The notes beneath the pieces are model-generated. The model searched no databases and was not told the DNA's origin. It was given only the letters and a program-made list of their open reading frames with translations. A stretch of DNA of 64,000 nucleotides, from NCBI GenBank assembly GCA_947495685.1, contig CANLZY010000005.1:1-64000 (forward strand), in the 5' to 3' direction. The position numbers were made by a program, and so were the translations under genes. Positions 20,493 to 29,475 of this stretch are shown in pieces (position 1 is the first letter of the stretch; each line of letters starts with the position of its first letter). This DNA comes from an uncultured Tropicimonas sp. GTDB lineage: Bacteria; Pseudomonadota; Alphaproteobacteria; Rhodobacterales; Rhodobacteraceae.

Positions 20493-22220
20493 ATGCAGCG
20501 ACCTCTCACAGCAGTTCTTTTTGTGCTGGCCACCTCGGCACAGGCACAGAACACGCCGATTATCCATGATGCCGAATTCTACATCCTCGAGGCTCAACAC
20601 GCCGCGCAATGGGCCGAGGACGACGCGGCGGTGGATGCGAAGCTTTCCGAATTCCGTGAGGTCAATGCCGGCAAGCCGCCAAACATCCTCAGCATCCTGA
20701 TTGACGACCTTGGTTTCGGCGACATGGGCATTCCGGAACTGAACGCCGTGCGTGGCTACTCCACCCCCAGCATCAACGCCTTCTCCGACGAGGCAATGCG
20801 GATGGTTCGAATGTATACAGAACCCTCCTGCACGCCAACGCGGGTGGCCCAGATGACTGGGCGCCTTCCGGTGCGGATGGGTATGGGGGACACGACAGTC
20901 GATATTGCAGGCTTTGGCCTGCCCGGCGACGAGGTGACCCTGGCCGAGGTATTGAAGACCGCCGGTTACGCCACAAGCCATGTGGGCAAGTGGCATATGG
21001 GGGATATCGAGGAAAGCTGGGCAATGAACCAGGGCTTCGACTATGCCCAGCACGCCATCCACCAGCAGGGCCAGCTGACGATCTTCCATGATGATGCGAT
21101 CCGCGAGCAGGTTTCGGTCGGTATCGCCGATTTTGACGCGGCCTACACGCTCGACCACATGTTCCGCCCCGATGCCTCCGCCATGGCGACGGTGATCGAG
21201 GGCGAGACCGGAGGCCCGATCCAGGAGATCCGCATGGAGCCGGGCGAGCGCTGGAACACCGCCAAGTATGACGAGATGAACCAGGCCTTCCAGGACAAGA
21301 CGCTGGAAGAATTGCGCCGCCTGTCGCAGGAGGAAGAGCCCTTCTTCCTGCAATACTGGCCGATGGTTCCGTTGCACAACACCCGTACGGGGCGCGACGG
21401 CCCCGAAAGCCCCAATGGCGGGCTCTATGTCGACAAGATGCAGATGCTCGACGGCTGGCTGGGTGACATCTTCGCCGAAATGGAGACGCTTGGCGTGGCC
21501 GACAACACGATCGTCGTGCTGATGGGCGACAATGGGCATTTCACCAAGTATTCGCCGCAGTCGGGCTTCACGCCGATGATCTTCCGTGGCGGAAAGGGCG
21601 ACACGACCGAAGGCGGTATCCGGGTGGATGCCTTCATTCGCTGGCCGGGGATGATCGCGGCGGATTCCCTCGTCAACAACATCATCCATGTGTCCGATCT
21701 GTATACGACGCTGGCGCGTTTTAGCGGTGCAAGCGACGCCATCCCGCGGGACCGTCTGGTCGATGGGGTGGATCAATCGGCCTCGTTGCTGATGAAGGAC
21801 GAGTCCAAGGGGCGCCGCGATCATGTGATCGTCTATTCGGTGGCCACGCCCAAGGCGATCGTGAAGGACAAGCTGAAGCTGAACCTTCCCGGTGCCGGCG
21901 AAAGCGCGATCCTCGCCGATTTCTTTGACATCTTCCGCGACACTCACGAGAAATACCCGGTTTCCACAGAGGTAGGCGCCTGGGGCGGGCAGGAGTTCGT
22001 TCGCATCCTTGGCCGTCACATGGCCCGCAAGAAGGTTTTCCCTGACACGGGTCCGGCCCGCGGAACCCCTTACGAGGGGATCGAAAACTTGCGGCCTGAA
22101 ACGGTGGCCGCCGTCGACGTTTTCCTGCTCAAGCAACAGTCGGTGGTGGCACCCTATCCGGATGGGCTGGGCCCGCTCGGGAAGCTCAAGCTGAAGAAGA
22201 CGATGGAAGCGGACAACTAG
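20493..22220 (+). CDS. Secreted arylsulfatase-family enzyme
   Basis: A 575-residue alkaline-phosphatase-superfamily sulfatase with a signal peptide (cleavage near TSAQAQN). Metal ligands DDLGFGDMG (Asp71/72) and LMGDNGHF are present. The active site Cys113 lies in SCTPTRVAQMTG, a Cys-type formylglycine signature (C-x-P-[ST]-R), and HVGKWHMG contributes the Lys/His. It would hydrolyse a sulfate ester in the periplasm after maturation by a formylglycine-generating enzyme, which is not in this window. The ATG at 20493 follows AAAGGGACGAAGACAACAC. Substrate unknown. Confidence 0.88.
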   Translation: MQRPLTAVLFVLATSAQAQNTPIIHDAEFYILEAQHAAQWAEDDAAVDAKLSEFREVNAGKPPNILSILIDDLGFGDMGIPELNAVRGYSTPSINAFSDEAMRMVRMYTEPSCTPTRVAQMTGRLPVRMGMGDTTVDIAGFGLPGDEVTLAEVLKTAGYATSHVGKWHMGDIEESWAMNQGFDYAQHAIHQQGQLTIFHDDAIREQVSVGIADFDAAYTLDHMFRPDASAMATVIEGETGGPIQEIRMEPGERWNTAKYDEMNQAFQDKTLEELRRLSQEEEPFFLQYWPMVPLHNTRTGRDGPESPNGGLYVDKMQMLDGWLGDIFAEMETLGVADNTIVVLMGDNGHFTKYSPQSGFTPMIFRGGKGDTTEGGIRVDAFIRWPGMIAADSLVNNIIHVSDLYTTLARFSGASDAIPRDRLVDGVDQSASLLMKDESKGRRDHVIVYSVATPKAIVKDKLKLNLPGAGESAILADFFDIFRDTHEKYPVSTEVGAWGGQEFVRILGRHMARKKVFPDTGPARGTPYEGIENLRPETVAAVDVFLLKQQSVVAPYPDGLGPLGKLKLKKTMEADN

Positions 22221-22287
22221 GCTCCACATGGCACTGTGAGGCCCTTTCCGGGGCCGCACCTCTGCCTAACAGAACGGATCGGACATC

Positions 22288-23385
22288 ATGAAACGCCTTG
22301 CCCTCATCGCCTTTGCCACGCTTGCGCTCGCCGGCTGTCGGGAAGAGGACACATCAGAGTCAGGGAAGGCCGTCCGGCCGGTCCGAACGATCTCTGTCAC
22401 CGAGACCAGCGCGCTGCACGAGCGTTTCTTCGTCGGCGTCGCACGGGCCGCGCGGGAAGCGACGATGTCCTTCGGGGTCCCGGGCACCGTCCGGACCTTC
22501 GACATGCGGCTTGGTGAGACGGTCCAGGAAGGCAGCCTTGTGGCAGCGCTCGATCCGGCCCCGTTCGAGGCCGAGGTGGCACGCCTTGAGGCCGAACTGG
22601 AAAACGCCGAGGCCACGCTTGCCAGTGCGAAGGCGCAGACAGACCGCCAAAGGGTTCTCGTCGAGAGAGAGGTTGCCGCAGAGGCCAAGCTCGACACGTT
22701 CCTCGGCCAGGAAGGATCGGCCATTGCCGCGGTCAAGGCGGTTCAGGCGGGGTTGGAAAAGGCGCAGCTGGACCTCTCCTACGCCACACTGACGGCGCCC
22801 TATGACGGGATCGTCGTGGCAACCTATGTCGAGACCTATGAGGAAGTGGCCGGGCAAACACCGATCATCCGGATCGTCGATGCCGACCGGATCGAGATGG
22901 TGATCGACGTGCCCGAGCGATTCATCTCCATCCTGCCGCAGATCGAGGACATTTCGGTCAGTTTCTCCGCACTCGGAGACGTCGCACTTGCGGCCGAGAT
23001 AACCGAGGTCGGCACGGAGGCGTCGATCACCACGGGCACCTTCCCTGTGACGGTGCAGATGGATCAGCCGGACGGCGCGCCCGTGCTCCCCGGCATGACC
23101 GGCCGGGCACGCGGCATACCAAGGCCCGGTGCGATCCCGGGGGTCGGGCTTCACGTTCCGGCGCAGGCTGTTTTCACGCCCGAAGGCAGCGATGCCCCCC
23201 ATGTCTGGGTCGTCGATCAGGCCAGCATGACCGTGACGGAACGGCCCGTGACGCTCGGCGGGGCCGGGTCCCTCGGGATTGCCGTCCAGGGCGGGCTGGA
23301 CGAAGGAGAGATCGTCGTCGCCGCCGGCGCCAATTCCCTGCGCAGCGGGCAGGAAGTGACCTTCCTTGACGGCGGAGAGAACTGA
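22288..23385 (+). CDS. RND efflux membrane-fusion (HlyD-like) lipoprotein
   Basis: A 365-residue periplasmic adaptor. The N-terminus ends in a lipobox (TLALAGC), predicting lipid attachment at about Cys18. The lipoyl-like hybrid motif (SFGVPGTVRTFDMRLGETVQ), a coiled-coil hairpin (about 85-135) and the beta-barrel domain follow. It links the RND pump to the outer membrane. The stop TGA overlaps the ATG of the pump gene by one base (TGATG). Confidence 0.9.
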   Translation: MKRLALIAFATLALAGCREEDTSESGKAVRPVRTISVTETSALHERFFVGVARAAREATMSFGVPGTVRTFDMRLGETVQEGSLVAALDPAPFEAEVARLEAELENAEATLASAKAQTDRQRVLVEREVAAEAKLDTFLGQEGSAIAAVKAVQAGLEKAQLDLSYATLTAPYDGIVVATYVETYEEVAGQTPIIRIVDADRIEMVIDVPERFISILPQIEDISVSFSALGDVALAAEITEVGTEASITTGTFPVTVQMDQPDGAPVLPGMTGRARGIPRPGAIPGVGLHVPAQAVFTPEGSDAPHVWVVDQASMTVTERPVTLGGAGSLGIAVQGGLDEGEIVVAAGANSLRSGQEVTFLDGGEN

Positions 23386-26300
23386 TGGATCTCGCCAGCT
23401 TTGCCATCCGGAACGCCAGGTTCACCTGGTTCGCCATTGTGCTTCTGACGCTTGGCGGGATCGCGTCGTTCTTCTCGTTGGGCCAGCTCGAGGACCCGGA
23501 ATTCACCATCAAGACCGCCGTTGTCGCCACCCCCTATCCCGGCGCCAGCGCCCGGGAAGTCGAACAGGAGGTGACCGAGAAGATCGAGCGCAAGCTGCAG
23601 GAGATCAAGGAGATCGACACCCTGACCAGCGAAAGCCGGGCGGGCATGTCGACCGTGACGATCGAGATCAAGGCGAAATACTGGTCCGATGCACTGCCGC
23701 AGATCTGGGACACCCTGCGGCGCAAGATCCGCGATATCGAAACGCAATTGCCGCCGGGCGCCGGCCGGCCGATCATCAATGACGATTTTGGCGATGTCTC
23801 GGGTCTGCTGCTGGCCGTCACCTCGGACGGGTTTGCCTACAAGGAACTGCGGGACTACGCCGAGGATCTGGAGCGCCACCTGTCGCTGGTCGAAGGCGTG
23901 GGCCGGGTGGATCTCTGGGGCGAGCAAGAGCGCGCGATCTATATCCATGTGCGGGAAGAAAAGCTCGCCGCCATCGGAATCTCCCCTCAGACCATCATCA
24001 ACACGCTTCGGACACAGAACGAGGTCGTGGATGCCGGTCGCGTGGATATCGGCGACTACCGGATGCGGATTGCCCCCTCGGGGACGTTCACGTCGCCGCG
24101 CGATATCGACGAACTGGCCGTGCGCCCCACGGTTTTCGACGCGGTGCGCCTCGGGGAAAACCCGGAGGATGCGCTGCTGCGCATCGGTGACATTGGCGAA
24201 GTGCGCGAGGGCTATGCGGAACCGGCCACGACGCTGATGCGCTACAACGGCCTTCCGACCATCGGGATCGCTCTTTCCTTCCAGCCGGGCGTCAACGTGG
24301 TCGAGGTCGGCCAGGCCGTCGACGCGCGGGTCAAGGACCTGGCGGCAACCCTGCCCATCGGCATCGAGATCGAGCGCGTGCATTGGCAATCCGATGATGT
24401 GGATCTTGCCGTCTCCTCCTTCCTGATCTCGCTCGCCCAGGCAATCGCCATTGTGCTGGTCGTCCTCACACTGGTGATGGGGCTCAGGATGGGGATCATC
24501 ATCGGCAGCGGGCTGTTGCTGACAATCCTTGCCACCTTCATCCCGCTGGCCATGCTCGGCATCGACCTCCAGCGCATGTCGCTCGGGGCGCTGATCATCG
24601 CGCTCGGCATGATGGTGGACAACTCCATTGTCGTGGCCGATGGCGCGGCGGTTCGGATGGCCGCTGGCAAGAGCCGGATCGACGCTGCCATCGAGGCCGC
24701 CCGGCGGCCGGCCATATCGCTGCTTGGCGCAACCTTCGTTGCCGTCATGGCTTTCTATCCGATCTTCGCATCGGTCGAGAGCGCGGGCGAATACTGCCGC
24801 ACGCTGTTCTCGGTTGTGGGCATCTCGCTGCTGGTCAGCTGGTTCCTGTCGATGACGGTCACGCCGCTTCAATGCGTTGCCTTGCTGAAGGCCCCGAAGG
24901 CCGACACGGAGCAGAAGGATGGAGCGCTGCTCAAAGGGTATCGCTCAGTCCTCGAGACTGCTGTGCGGTTCCGCTACGTGACGATCGGTGGCGCAATTGC
25001 GGCACTTGCTGCGTCCTTTGTTGCCTTTGGGGCGGTCACGCAGCTCTTCTTTCCGACCTCTGCGATGGACAAGTTCATGATCGATTTCCACGCGCCCGAG
25101 GGCACGCGGATCGAAACCGTGGCAGAAGCCGTAGAGGGCATCGAGACGATTGTTCAGCCCATGGACGGCGTCACCGCCGTTGCGAGCTTCATCGGTGCCG
25201 GCCCGCCGCGTTTCTACTTGCCGGTGGACCCGGAGCCGATCAACCCGGCCTATGCGCAGGTCATCGCCAATGTCGAAGACTACCGGATGATCCCCGAGAT
25301 CGCTGCGGAAGTCTCTGACTGGCTCGACGCGAACCATCCCGAGGCCACTGCCTTCACCCGCCGCTTCGGCGTCGGGCCGGCCAATACCTGGACCTTCGAG
25401 GGCCGGATTGTGGGCCCGGCGGATGCCGACCCCAACGTGCTGCGCAGCTATGGCGACCGGGCGCTACAGATCCTGGAAGGCCATCCCTGGACCAAGGTGG
25501 CCCGGCATGACTGGCGCAACCGGGTGCTGGTGCAAGTGCCTGCCTTCGACCAGAACATCGCCCGCTGGACCGGAATCACCTATGAGGATCTCGGCAATGC
25601 CACGCGGCGCGCCTATGACGGGCTGACCGTCGGTCTTTATCGCGAAGGCGACGAGATGATCCCGATCATCGCGCGCCAACATCCCGATGACCGCGCTTCG
25701 GTCGACAATTTCGAGCTGGTGCAAGTCCAGGGGCCGACATCGGTGGAATCCTTGCCCATCGGTCAGGTCGTCACGGGCATCGGCACCGAGACCGAGGACC
25801 CGGTCATCCAACGCCGCGATCGGGCGCGCATGCTAACCGTTCAGGCAAACCCGATCGACAGCGTGACCCTGCCCACCTATCGCGCCGATGTGCTTGAGGA
25901 GTTCGAGGCGCTGATGGCAGACTTGCCGCCGGGCTACCATTTCGAATGGGGGGGCGAATACGAGGATACGGTCAAGGCGCAGGCGGGTCTCGTGCCTGGC
26001 CTTGTCCCTGCGATGGCGGTCATCACCCTGATCGTGGTGGCGCTCTTCAATGCCTATCGCCCGCCGCTGGTGATCTTTGCCACCATCCCCTTCGTCTTCA
26101 TCGGCATCGTCCCGAGCCTGCTGCTGACAAACACGCCGTTCGGCTTCGTGGCGCTGCTGGGGGCGATGAGCCTGTCGGGGATGATGATCAAGAACGCTAT
26201 CGTGCTGATCGACCAGATCAACGACAACCTTGCCGCGGGTCAGCCCGCCTATGACGCGCTTATCAATGCCGGCGCCTCGCGGCTGCGCCCGGTTGCGTTG

Positions 26301-26501
26301 GCGGCGGCAACGACTGTGCTCGGTGTCGTGCCGCTCCTGCCGGATGTTTTCTGGGTTGGGCTTGCCGTTACGATCATGGGTGGCCTGACGGTCGGAACGA
26401 TCCTGACCATGATCCTCGTGCCGGTGTTCTACGCAACCTTCCACGGCATCCGCGAAGAGAGACCGCTCCGCATACAACCGGGAGAACTGGAGGCGACATG
26501 A
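23385..26501 (+). CDS. RND-family efflux permease (AcrB/HAE-type)
   Basis: A 1038-residue trimeric proton-driven pump with twelve predicted helices. The TM4 motif reads ALGMMVDNSIVVAD, where the second Asp of the AcrB 'VDD' is Asn; one proton-relay Asp is kept. The second half contains FGFVALLGAMSLSGMMIKNAIVLIDQ. It overlaps the adaptor gene by 1 nt and the next gene by 4 nt (ATGA). No TolC-type outer-membrane factor is encoded nearby; the next gene encodes a different barrel. Substrate unknown. Confidence 0.93.
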   Translation: MDLASFAIRNARFTWFAIVLLTLGGIASFFSLGQLEDPEFTIKTAVVATPYPGASAREVEQEVTEKIERKLQEIKEIDTLTSESRAGMSTVTIEIKAKYWSDALPQIWDTLRRKIRDIETQLPPGAGRPIINDDFGDVSGLLLAVTSDGFAYKELRDYAEDLERHLSLVEGVGRVDLWGEQERAIYIHVREEKLAAIGISPQTIINTLRTQNEVVDAGRVDIGDYRMRIAPSGTFTSPRDIDELAVRPTVFDAVRLGENPEDALLRIGDIGEVREGYAEPATTLMRYNGLPTIGIALSFQPGVNVVEVGQAVDARVKDLAATLPIGIEIERVHWQSDDVDLAVSSFLISLAQAIAIVLVVLTLVMGLRMGIIIGSGLLLTILATFIPLAMLGIDLQRMSLGALIIALGMMVDNSIVVADGAAVRMAAGKSRIDAAIEAARRPAISLLGATFVAVMAFYPIFASVESAGEYCRTLFSVVGISLLVSWFLSMTVTPLQCVALLKAPKADTEQKDGALLKGYRSVLETAVRFRYVTIGGAIAALAASFVAFGAVTQLFFPTSAMDKFMIDFHAPEGTRIETVAEAVEGIETIVQPMDGVTAVASFIGAGPPRFYLPVDPEPINPAYAQVIANVEDYRMIPEIAAEVSDWLDANHPEATAFTRRFGVGPANTWTFEGRIVGPADADPNVLRSYGDRALQILEGHPWTKVARHDWRNRVLVQVPAFDQNIARWTGITYEDLGNATRRAYDGLTVGLYREGDEMIPIIARQHPDDRASVDNFELVQVQGPTSVESLPIGQVVTGIGTETEDPVIQRRDRARMLTVQANPIDSVTLPTYRADVLEEFEALMADLPPGYHFEWGGEYEDTVKAQAGLVPGLVPAMAVITLIVVALFNAYRPPLVIFATIPFVFIGIVPSLLLTNTPFGFVALLGAMSLSGMMIKNAIVLIDQINDNLAAGQPAYDALINAGASRLRPVALAAATTVLGVVPLLPDVFWVGLAVTIMGGLTVGTILTMILVPVFYATFHGIREERPLRIQPGELEAT

Positions 26502-27577
26502 GAAAGACGACAAATCAATCATTGCGCCCCGGTGCCGTCGCCGTGGTTCTTGCGCTGGTTGCGGGCTCCCCGTCCCTGGCGCAGGAAACACAGGCGGCCG
26601 AGGACAACGAGGAACTGACCTTCGCACGGCGGTTCACAGGAGCCGTGGAAACCCCTTCCGGTGTCCTTCCCCAACTGGGTGTGTTGCTGCGCCTGCCGGA
26701 CGGGCTGCAACTGCGCAACCCCAGATCGCCTTCGCCGCCTGACGAACCGATCCCCTACAACCGCGTGTTTCCCCTGCTCGGAGAGGAGATGATCAACCGC
26801 GGTTACGCCCTGCCGCTCCCCATCGGAGCGACGTTGTTGGGCGTGAACAACATCCAGGAACAACACCTGTCGAACCTTTCAGTCGCGCTCGCCAAGGGGG
26901 GCGACCCGTCGAAGGACGATCTCAAGGAGACGCCCTTCGTTTCCTTCGACAACGTGCGCAGTTACACCCGGTCAAAGCAGCTCAAGGCGGACCTTTGGGT
27001 GCTGCCCTTCCTCAATCTCTTCGCCACGGTTGGCAAGCTCGATGGAGAGGTCGACCTCGACGTGCTGCTCGATCTGGCCGACATCGGCCCGCTGCCGCCC
27101 GGTGCCGGGTTGCCCGATGACATCACGCTCGATTTTACGGCCAATATCGATGCGGTCACGACGACGGTCGGGGCGATCGCGGTATATGGAATCGACGCCT
27201 GGTGGGGCTCGCTGAACGCTTCCCACACGGTCACGGTGTCATCGAATTCTGAGACGGACATCAAATCGACCACGGCGGGACTGCGGCTTGGGCGGCGGTT
27301 CGAATTCGGCAACGGCCACATCGTCTCCCCTTATGTCGGGACCTCCTATCTCGATGTGGATACGGTGATCGAGGGTGTCTACAGCCTTGAAGATGCCTTC
27401 GACGACGGGGACGACCTGAGTGTTCGCTACAAGGTCCGGCAGGAGAACGTGCACAAGTACTCCGCCATTCTTGGTCTGAACGTGGGCTTCCGGAACGGCA
27501 CCGCCCTGCAGGCCGAATACAACCGAAATGGCGGCGGGGATGAACGGGTGGTGCTGTCGGCAACATATCGGTTCTGA
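26498..27577 (+). CDS. Predicted outer-membrane beta-barrel protein coupled to the RND pump
   Basis: A 359-residue protein with a signal peptide (cleavage after SLAQ) and a C-terminus VVLSATYRF, the typical aromatic end of an outer-membrane barrel. Alternating hydrophobic strands appear from about 165 onward (LWVLPFLNLFATVGKLDGEV, AGLRLGRRFEF, YVGTSYLDVDTVI). It overlaps the RND pump gene by 4 nt, so production is coupled. It does not look like TolC (no long helical repeats), so it may be an accessory barrel rather than the exit duct. Confidence 0.7.
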   Translation: MRKTTNQSLRPGAVAVVLALVAGSPSLAQETQAAEDNEELTFARRFTGAVETPSGVLPQLGVLLRLPDGLQLRNPRSPSPPDEPIPYNRVFPLLGEEMINRGYALPLPIGATLLGVNNIQEQHLSNLSVALAKGGDPSKDDLKETPFVSFDNVRSYTRSKQLKADLWVLPFLNLFATVGKLDGEVDLDVLLDLADIGPLPPGAGLPDDITLDFTANIDAVTTTVGAIAVYGIDAWWGSLNASHTVTVSSNSETDIKSTTAGLRLGRRFEFGNGHIVSPYVGTSYLDVDTVIEGVYSLEDAFDDGDDLSVRYKVRQENVHKYSAILGLNVGFRNGTALQAEYNRNGGGDERVVLSATYRF

Positions 27578-27578
27578 G

Positions 27579-27613
27579 CCGGAACGTTGACACCGCCCGG
27601 CACGACGTTCCGG
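27579..27613 (+). terminator. Inverted repeat after the barrel gene (weak terminator candidate)
   Basis: CCGGAACGT (27579-27587) and ACGTTCCGG (27605-27613) form a perfect 9-bp stem with a 17-nt loop just after the stop codon. No T-run follows, so it may stabilise the mRNA end instead. Confidence 0.4.
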
Positions 27614-27654
27614 AGAACGATTGTCATGATCGAGAAAGGATGGACATGAAAACG

Positions 27655-27842
27655 GGTATAGTCGCGTGTTTCGCGTGATTGTTGGCATGACGCTCTCGCC
27701 TCCGGCCTCCGCCGACGACACGTCGGACGAGATCGCGATCCTGACAATCCGTGACAGGTTCGAAGACATCCGCTTGGCCTGCCGCGCCGAAGGCAGGTCT
27801 GATGAGCTTTCCGCGAGACAATCATCCCGTTTGATGACGTGA
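27655..27842 (+). pseudogene. Possible frameshifted small secreted protein
   Basis: A short ATG frame at 27655 (MKTGIVACFA) stops early. In the adjacent frame, from 27666 to 27842, an open stretch encodes a sequence ending a signal-like segment (VIVGMTLSPPASA) followed by an acidic mature part, DDTSDEIAILTIRDRFEDIR. Joining the two frames would give one complete signal peptide, so a 1-nt indel has probably broken a small secreted-protein gene. Alternatively the second frame is read from a GTG. Confidence 0.3.
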
Positions 27843-27958
27843 GAGCAGGATGAGATCGACCATGCCGCTGGGGATGGAGCCCCTCCCAACTGCACAATCG
27901 CCCCGCCATCCCGGGCTCGAAGACACCGTCCCGCGCTTACTCGAAGGATCATCCCGTC

Positions 27959-28285
27959 ATGCCGATATCACGGCCAACCCGCCTGATTGTTATCGCATCC
28001 ACTTTTGCAGTGGGGGCCGCCCTTGATCCGGCTCCGCCGCAATGGTCCGGAAGTGGCGCGATTTCGACCGCAGACGCCGAAATCGGGCGCCCGCTCACGC
28101 CCGGAAGCGCCGCCGGCGTCAAGCGTCGGGTGAAATCTCGCACGATCCGTCGGACAGGCAGTTCCGTCGCGACCCTGTCAAACGAGTGTACGACTGTCAT
28201 TGTCGAAGGCGAGCAACTGCACGAATGCGGGGGGATCTACTATCAGGAGGTCGGCGGCCAGTACGCCGTTGTTGTGATCGAATGA
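27959..28285 (+). CDS. Small secreted protein of unknown function
   Basis: A 108-residue protein with a hydrophobic N-terminus (LIVIASTFAVGAALDPAP) and a C-terminus ECGGIYYQEVGGQYAVVVIE, a Gly/Tyr-rich pattern seen in small exported proteins. Its stop overlaps the ATG of the downstream Omp85-like gene (ATGA), supporting that it is translated. No family recognised. Confidence 0.6.
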   Translation: MPISRPTRLIVIASTFAVGAALDPAPPQWSGSGAISTADAEIGRPLTPGSAAGVKRRVKSRTIRRTGSSVATLSNECTTVIVEGEQLHECGGIYYQEVGGQYAVVVIE

Positions 28286-29475
28286 GCAGCCTGCATCATT
28301 GGAGTTGCCCAACGGGTCGAGCATCCCGGATCCGGCCTTGCAAAGCCGGCTTCCGACAATGGTTCCCTTCCGGGAAATCGAGGTGTCTGACGGCGGCACT
28401 TGCAGCTGTCTGGCTGCCGAATGTGGCACTTGCCCAGTCTACCCAAGAAGAAGGGCAACCCTACGACGTGCAGCGCCCGGACGAGGACGAGGAGAGCCTG
28501 GGGTTCGGGAACGGTTCCTTCCTTGCGCTTCCAATCCCGTCCAACGACCCCAATTTCGGTACCGGGTTGCTCCTGGCGGTTGGCTACCTGTTCAAGGCCG
28601 ACGCGGAGTCGAAATCGTCGTTCATCGCCGGCGGGGCCTTCAAGACGTCGAATGGAAGCCTCGGTGGCGGTTTGGCGGCAGACCTTTCGTTTGCAGCCAA
28701 TCGGTGGCAGGCGTCAGTTTTTCTTGGCAAGGTAGAGGCATATTATGATCTGGATGCTTTCAGAAATCCCATCCCGCTGCGGCAGGACGGGACGCTTGGC
28801 CTCCTGAAGCTGGGATACGGGATCACACCCGACACCACCATTGGGCTGGGCTTTCGATATCTGGATACCACGATCACCGCGGACGGAGAGCAAGCCCTGC
28901 CTGGCGAGATTGCCGGGGACGCCAATATGGAAATCGCGAGCGTTGGTGCTCTGGTCGAGCACGATACACGCGACGACAACTTCTATCCGACGACGGGCCG
29001 GAAACTGTCTTTCGATGTCTATCAAAACGAGGTTCTCTCGACGTCGCGCGAGTATCACAGGGCAATCCTGAAGTTGGATGCCTTTGCGTCGATCAACGCC
29101 AATTCCGTTCTGGCAGGGCGCTTCACGGCATGTTCGGCCTCAGACACATCCCCCTATTTCGACTCATGCTCCATCGGGGGGACCGACGGTTTTCGCGGAT
29201 TTTCCATCACGGAGAACATCGGTGACCAGTTGGTTTCGGTTCAGGGATCATGGCGCGGGCGACTGGGCGATCGGTTCGGCTACGAGGTTTTCGGCGGCGC
29301 TGGCCGGATATGGTATGAGCGGTTCCAGGAGGATGACAGATCGGTTCGCTTCGCCGGCGGGGTTGGGCTGAGATACCGACTGACCCGGAATTTCCCGATC
29401 GACCTTGGAATCGACGGAACCCTGAACGACGCCGGTGAAGCCACGGCCTACCTCCGGGTGGGGCAGGCTTTCTGA
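28282..29475 (+). CDS. Omp85/surface-antigen (BamA-like) barrel without POTRA domains
   Basis: A 397-residue protein with an exported N-terminus (signal ending PNVALAQ). It shows the C-terminal Omp85 barrel: FLALPIPSNDPNFGTGLLLA at the start and the lid-loop motif GGTDGFRGF (the RGF/RGY of Omp85 loop 6). BamA and TamA are longer and carry POTRA repeats; this one has at most a short pre-barrel stretch, resembling patatin-associated or orphan surface antigens. The start ATG overlaps the stop of the previous gene, and its own TGA overlaps the MFS start. Confidence 0.78.
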   Translation: MSSLHHWSCPTGRASRIRPCKAGFRQWFPSGKSRCLTAALAAVWLPNVALAQSTQEEGQPYDVQRPDEDEESLGFGNGSFLALPIPSNDPNFGTGLLLAVGYLFKADAESKSSFIAGGAFKTSNGSLGGGLAADLSFAANRWQASVFLGKVEAYYDLDAFRNPIPLRQDGTLGLLKLGYGITPDTTIGLGFRYLDTTITADGEQALPGEIAGDANMEIASVGALVEHDTRDDNFYPTTGRKLSFDVYQNEVLSTSREYHRAILKLDAFASINANSVLAGRFTACSASDTSPYFDSCSIGGTDGFRGFSITENIGDQLVSVQGSWRGRLGDRFGYEVFGGAGRIWYERFQEDDRSVRFAGGVGLRYRLTRNFPIDLGIDGTLNDAGEATAYLRVGQAF

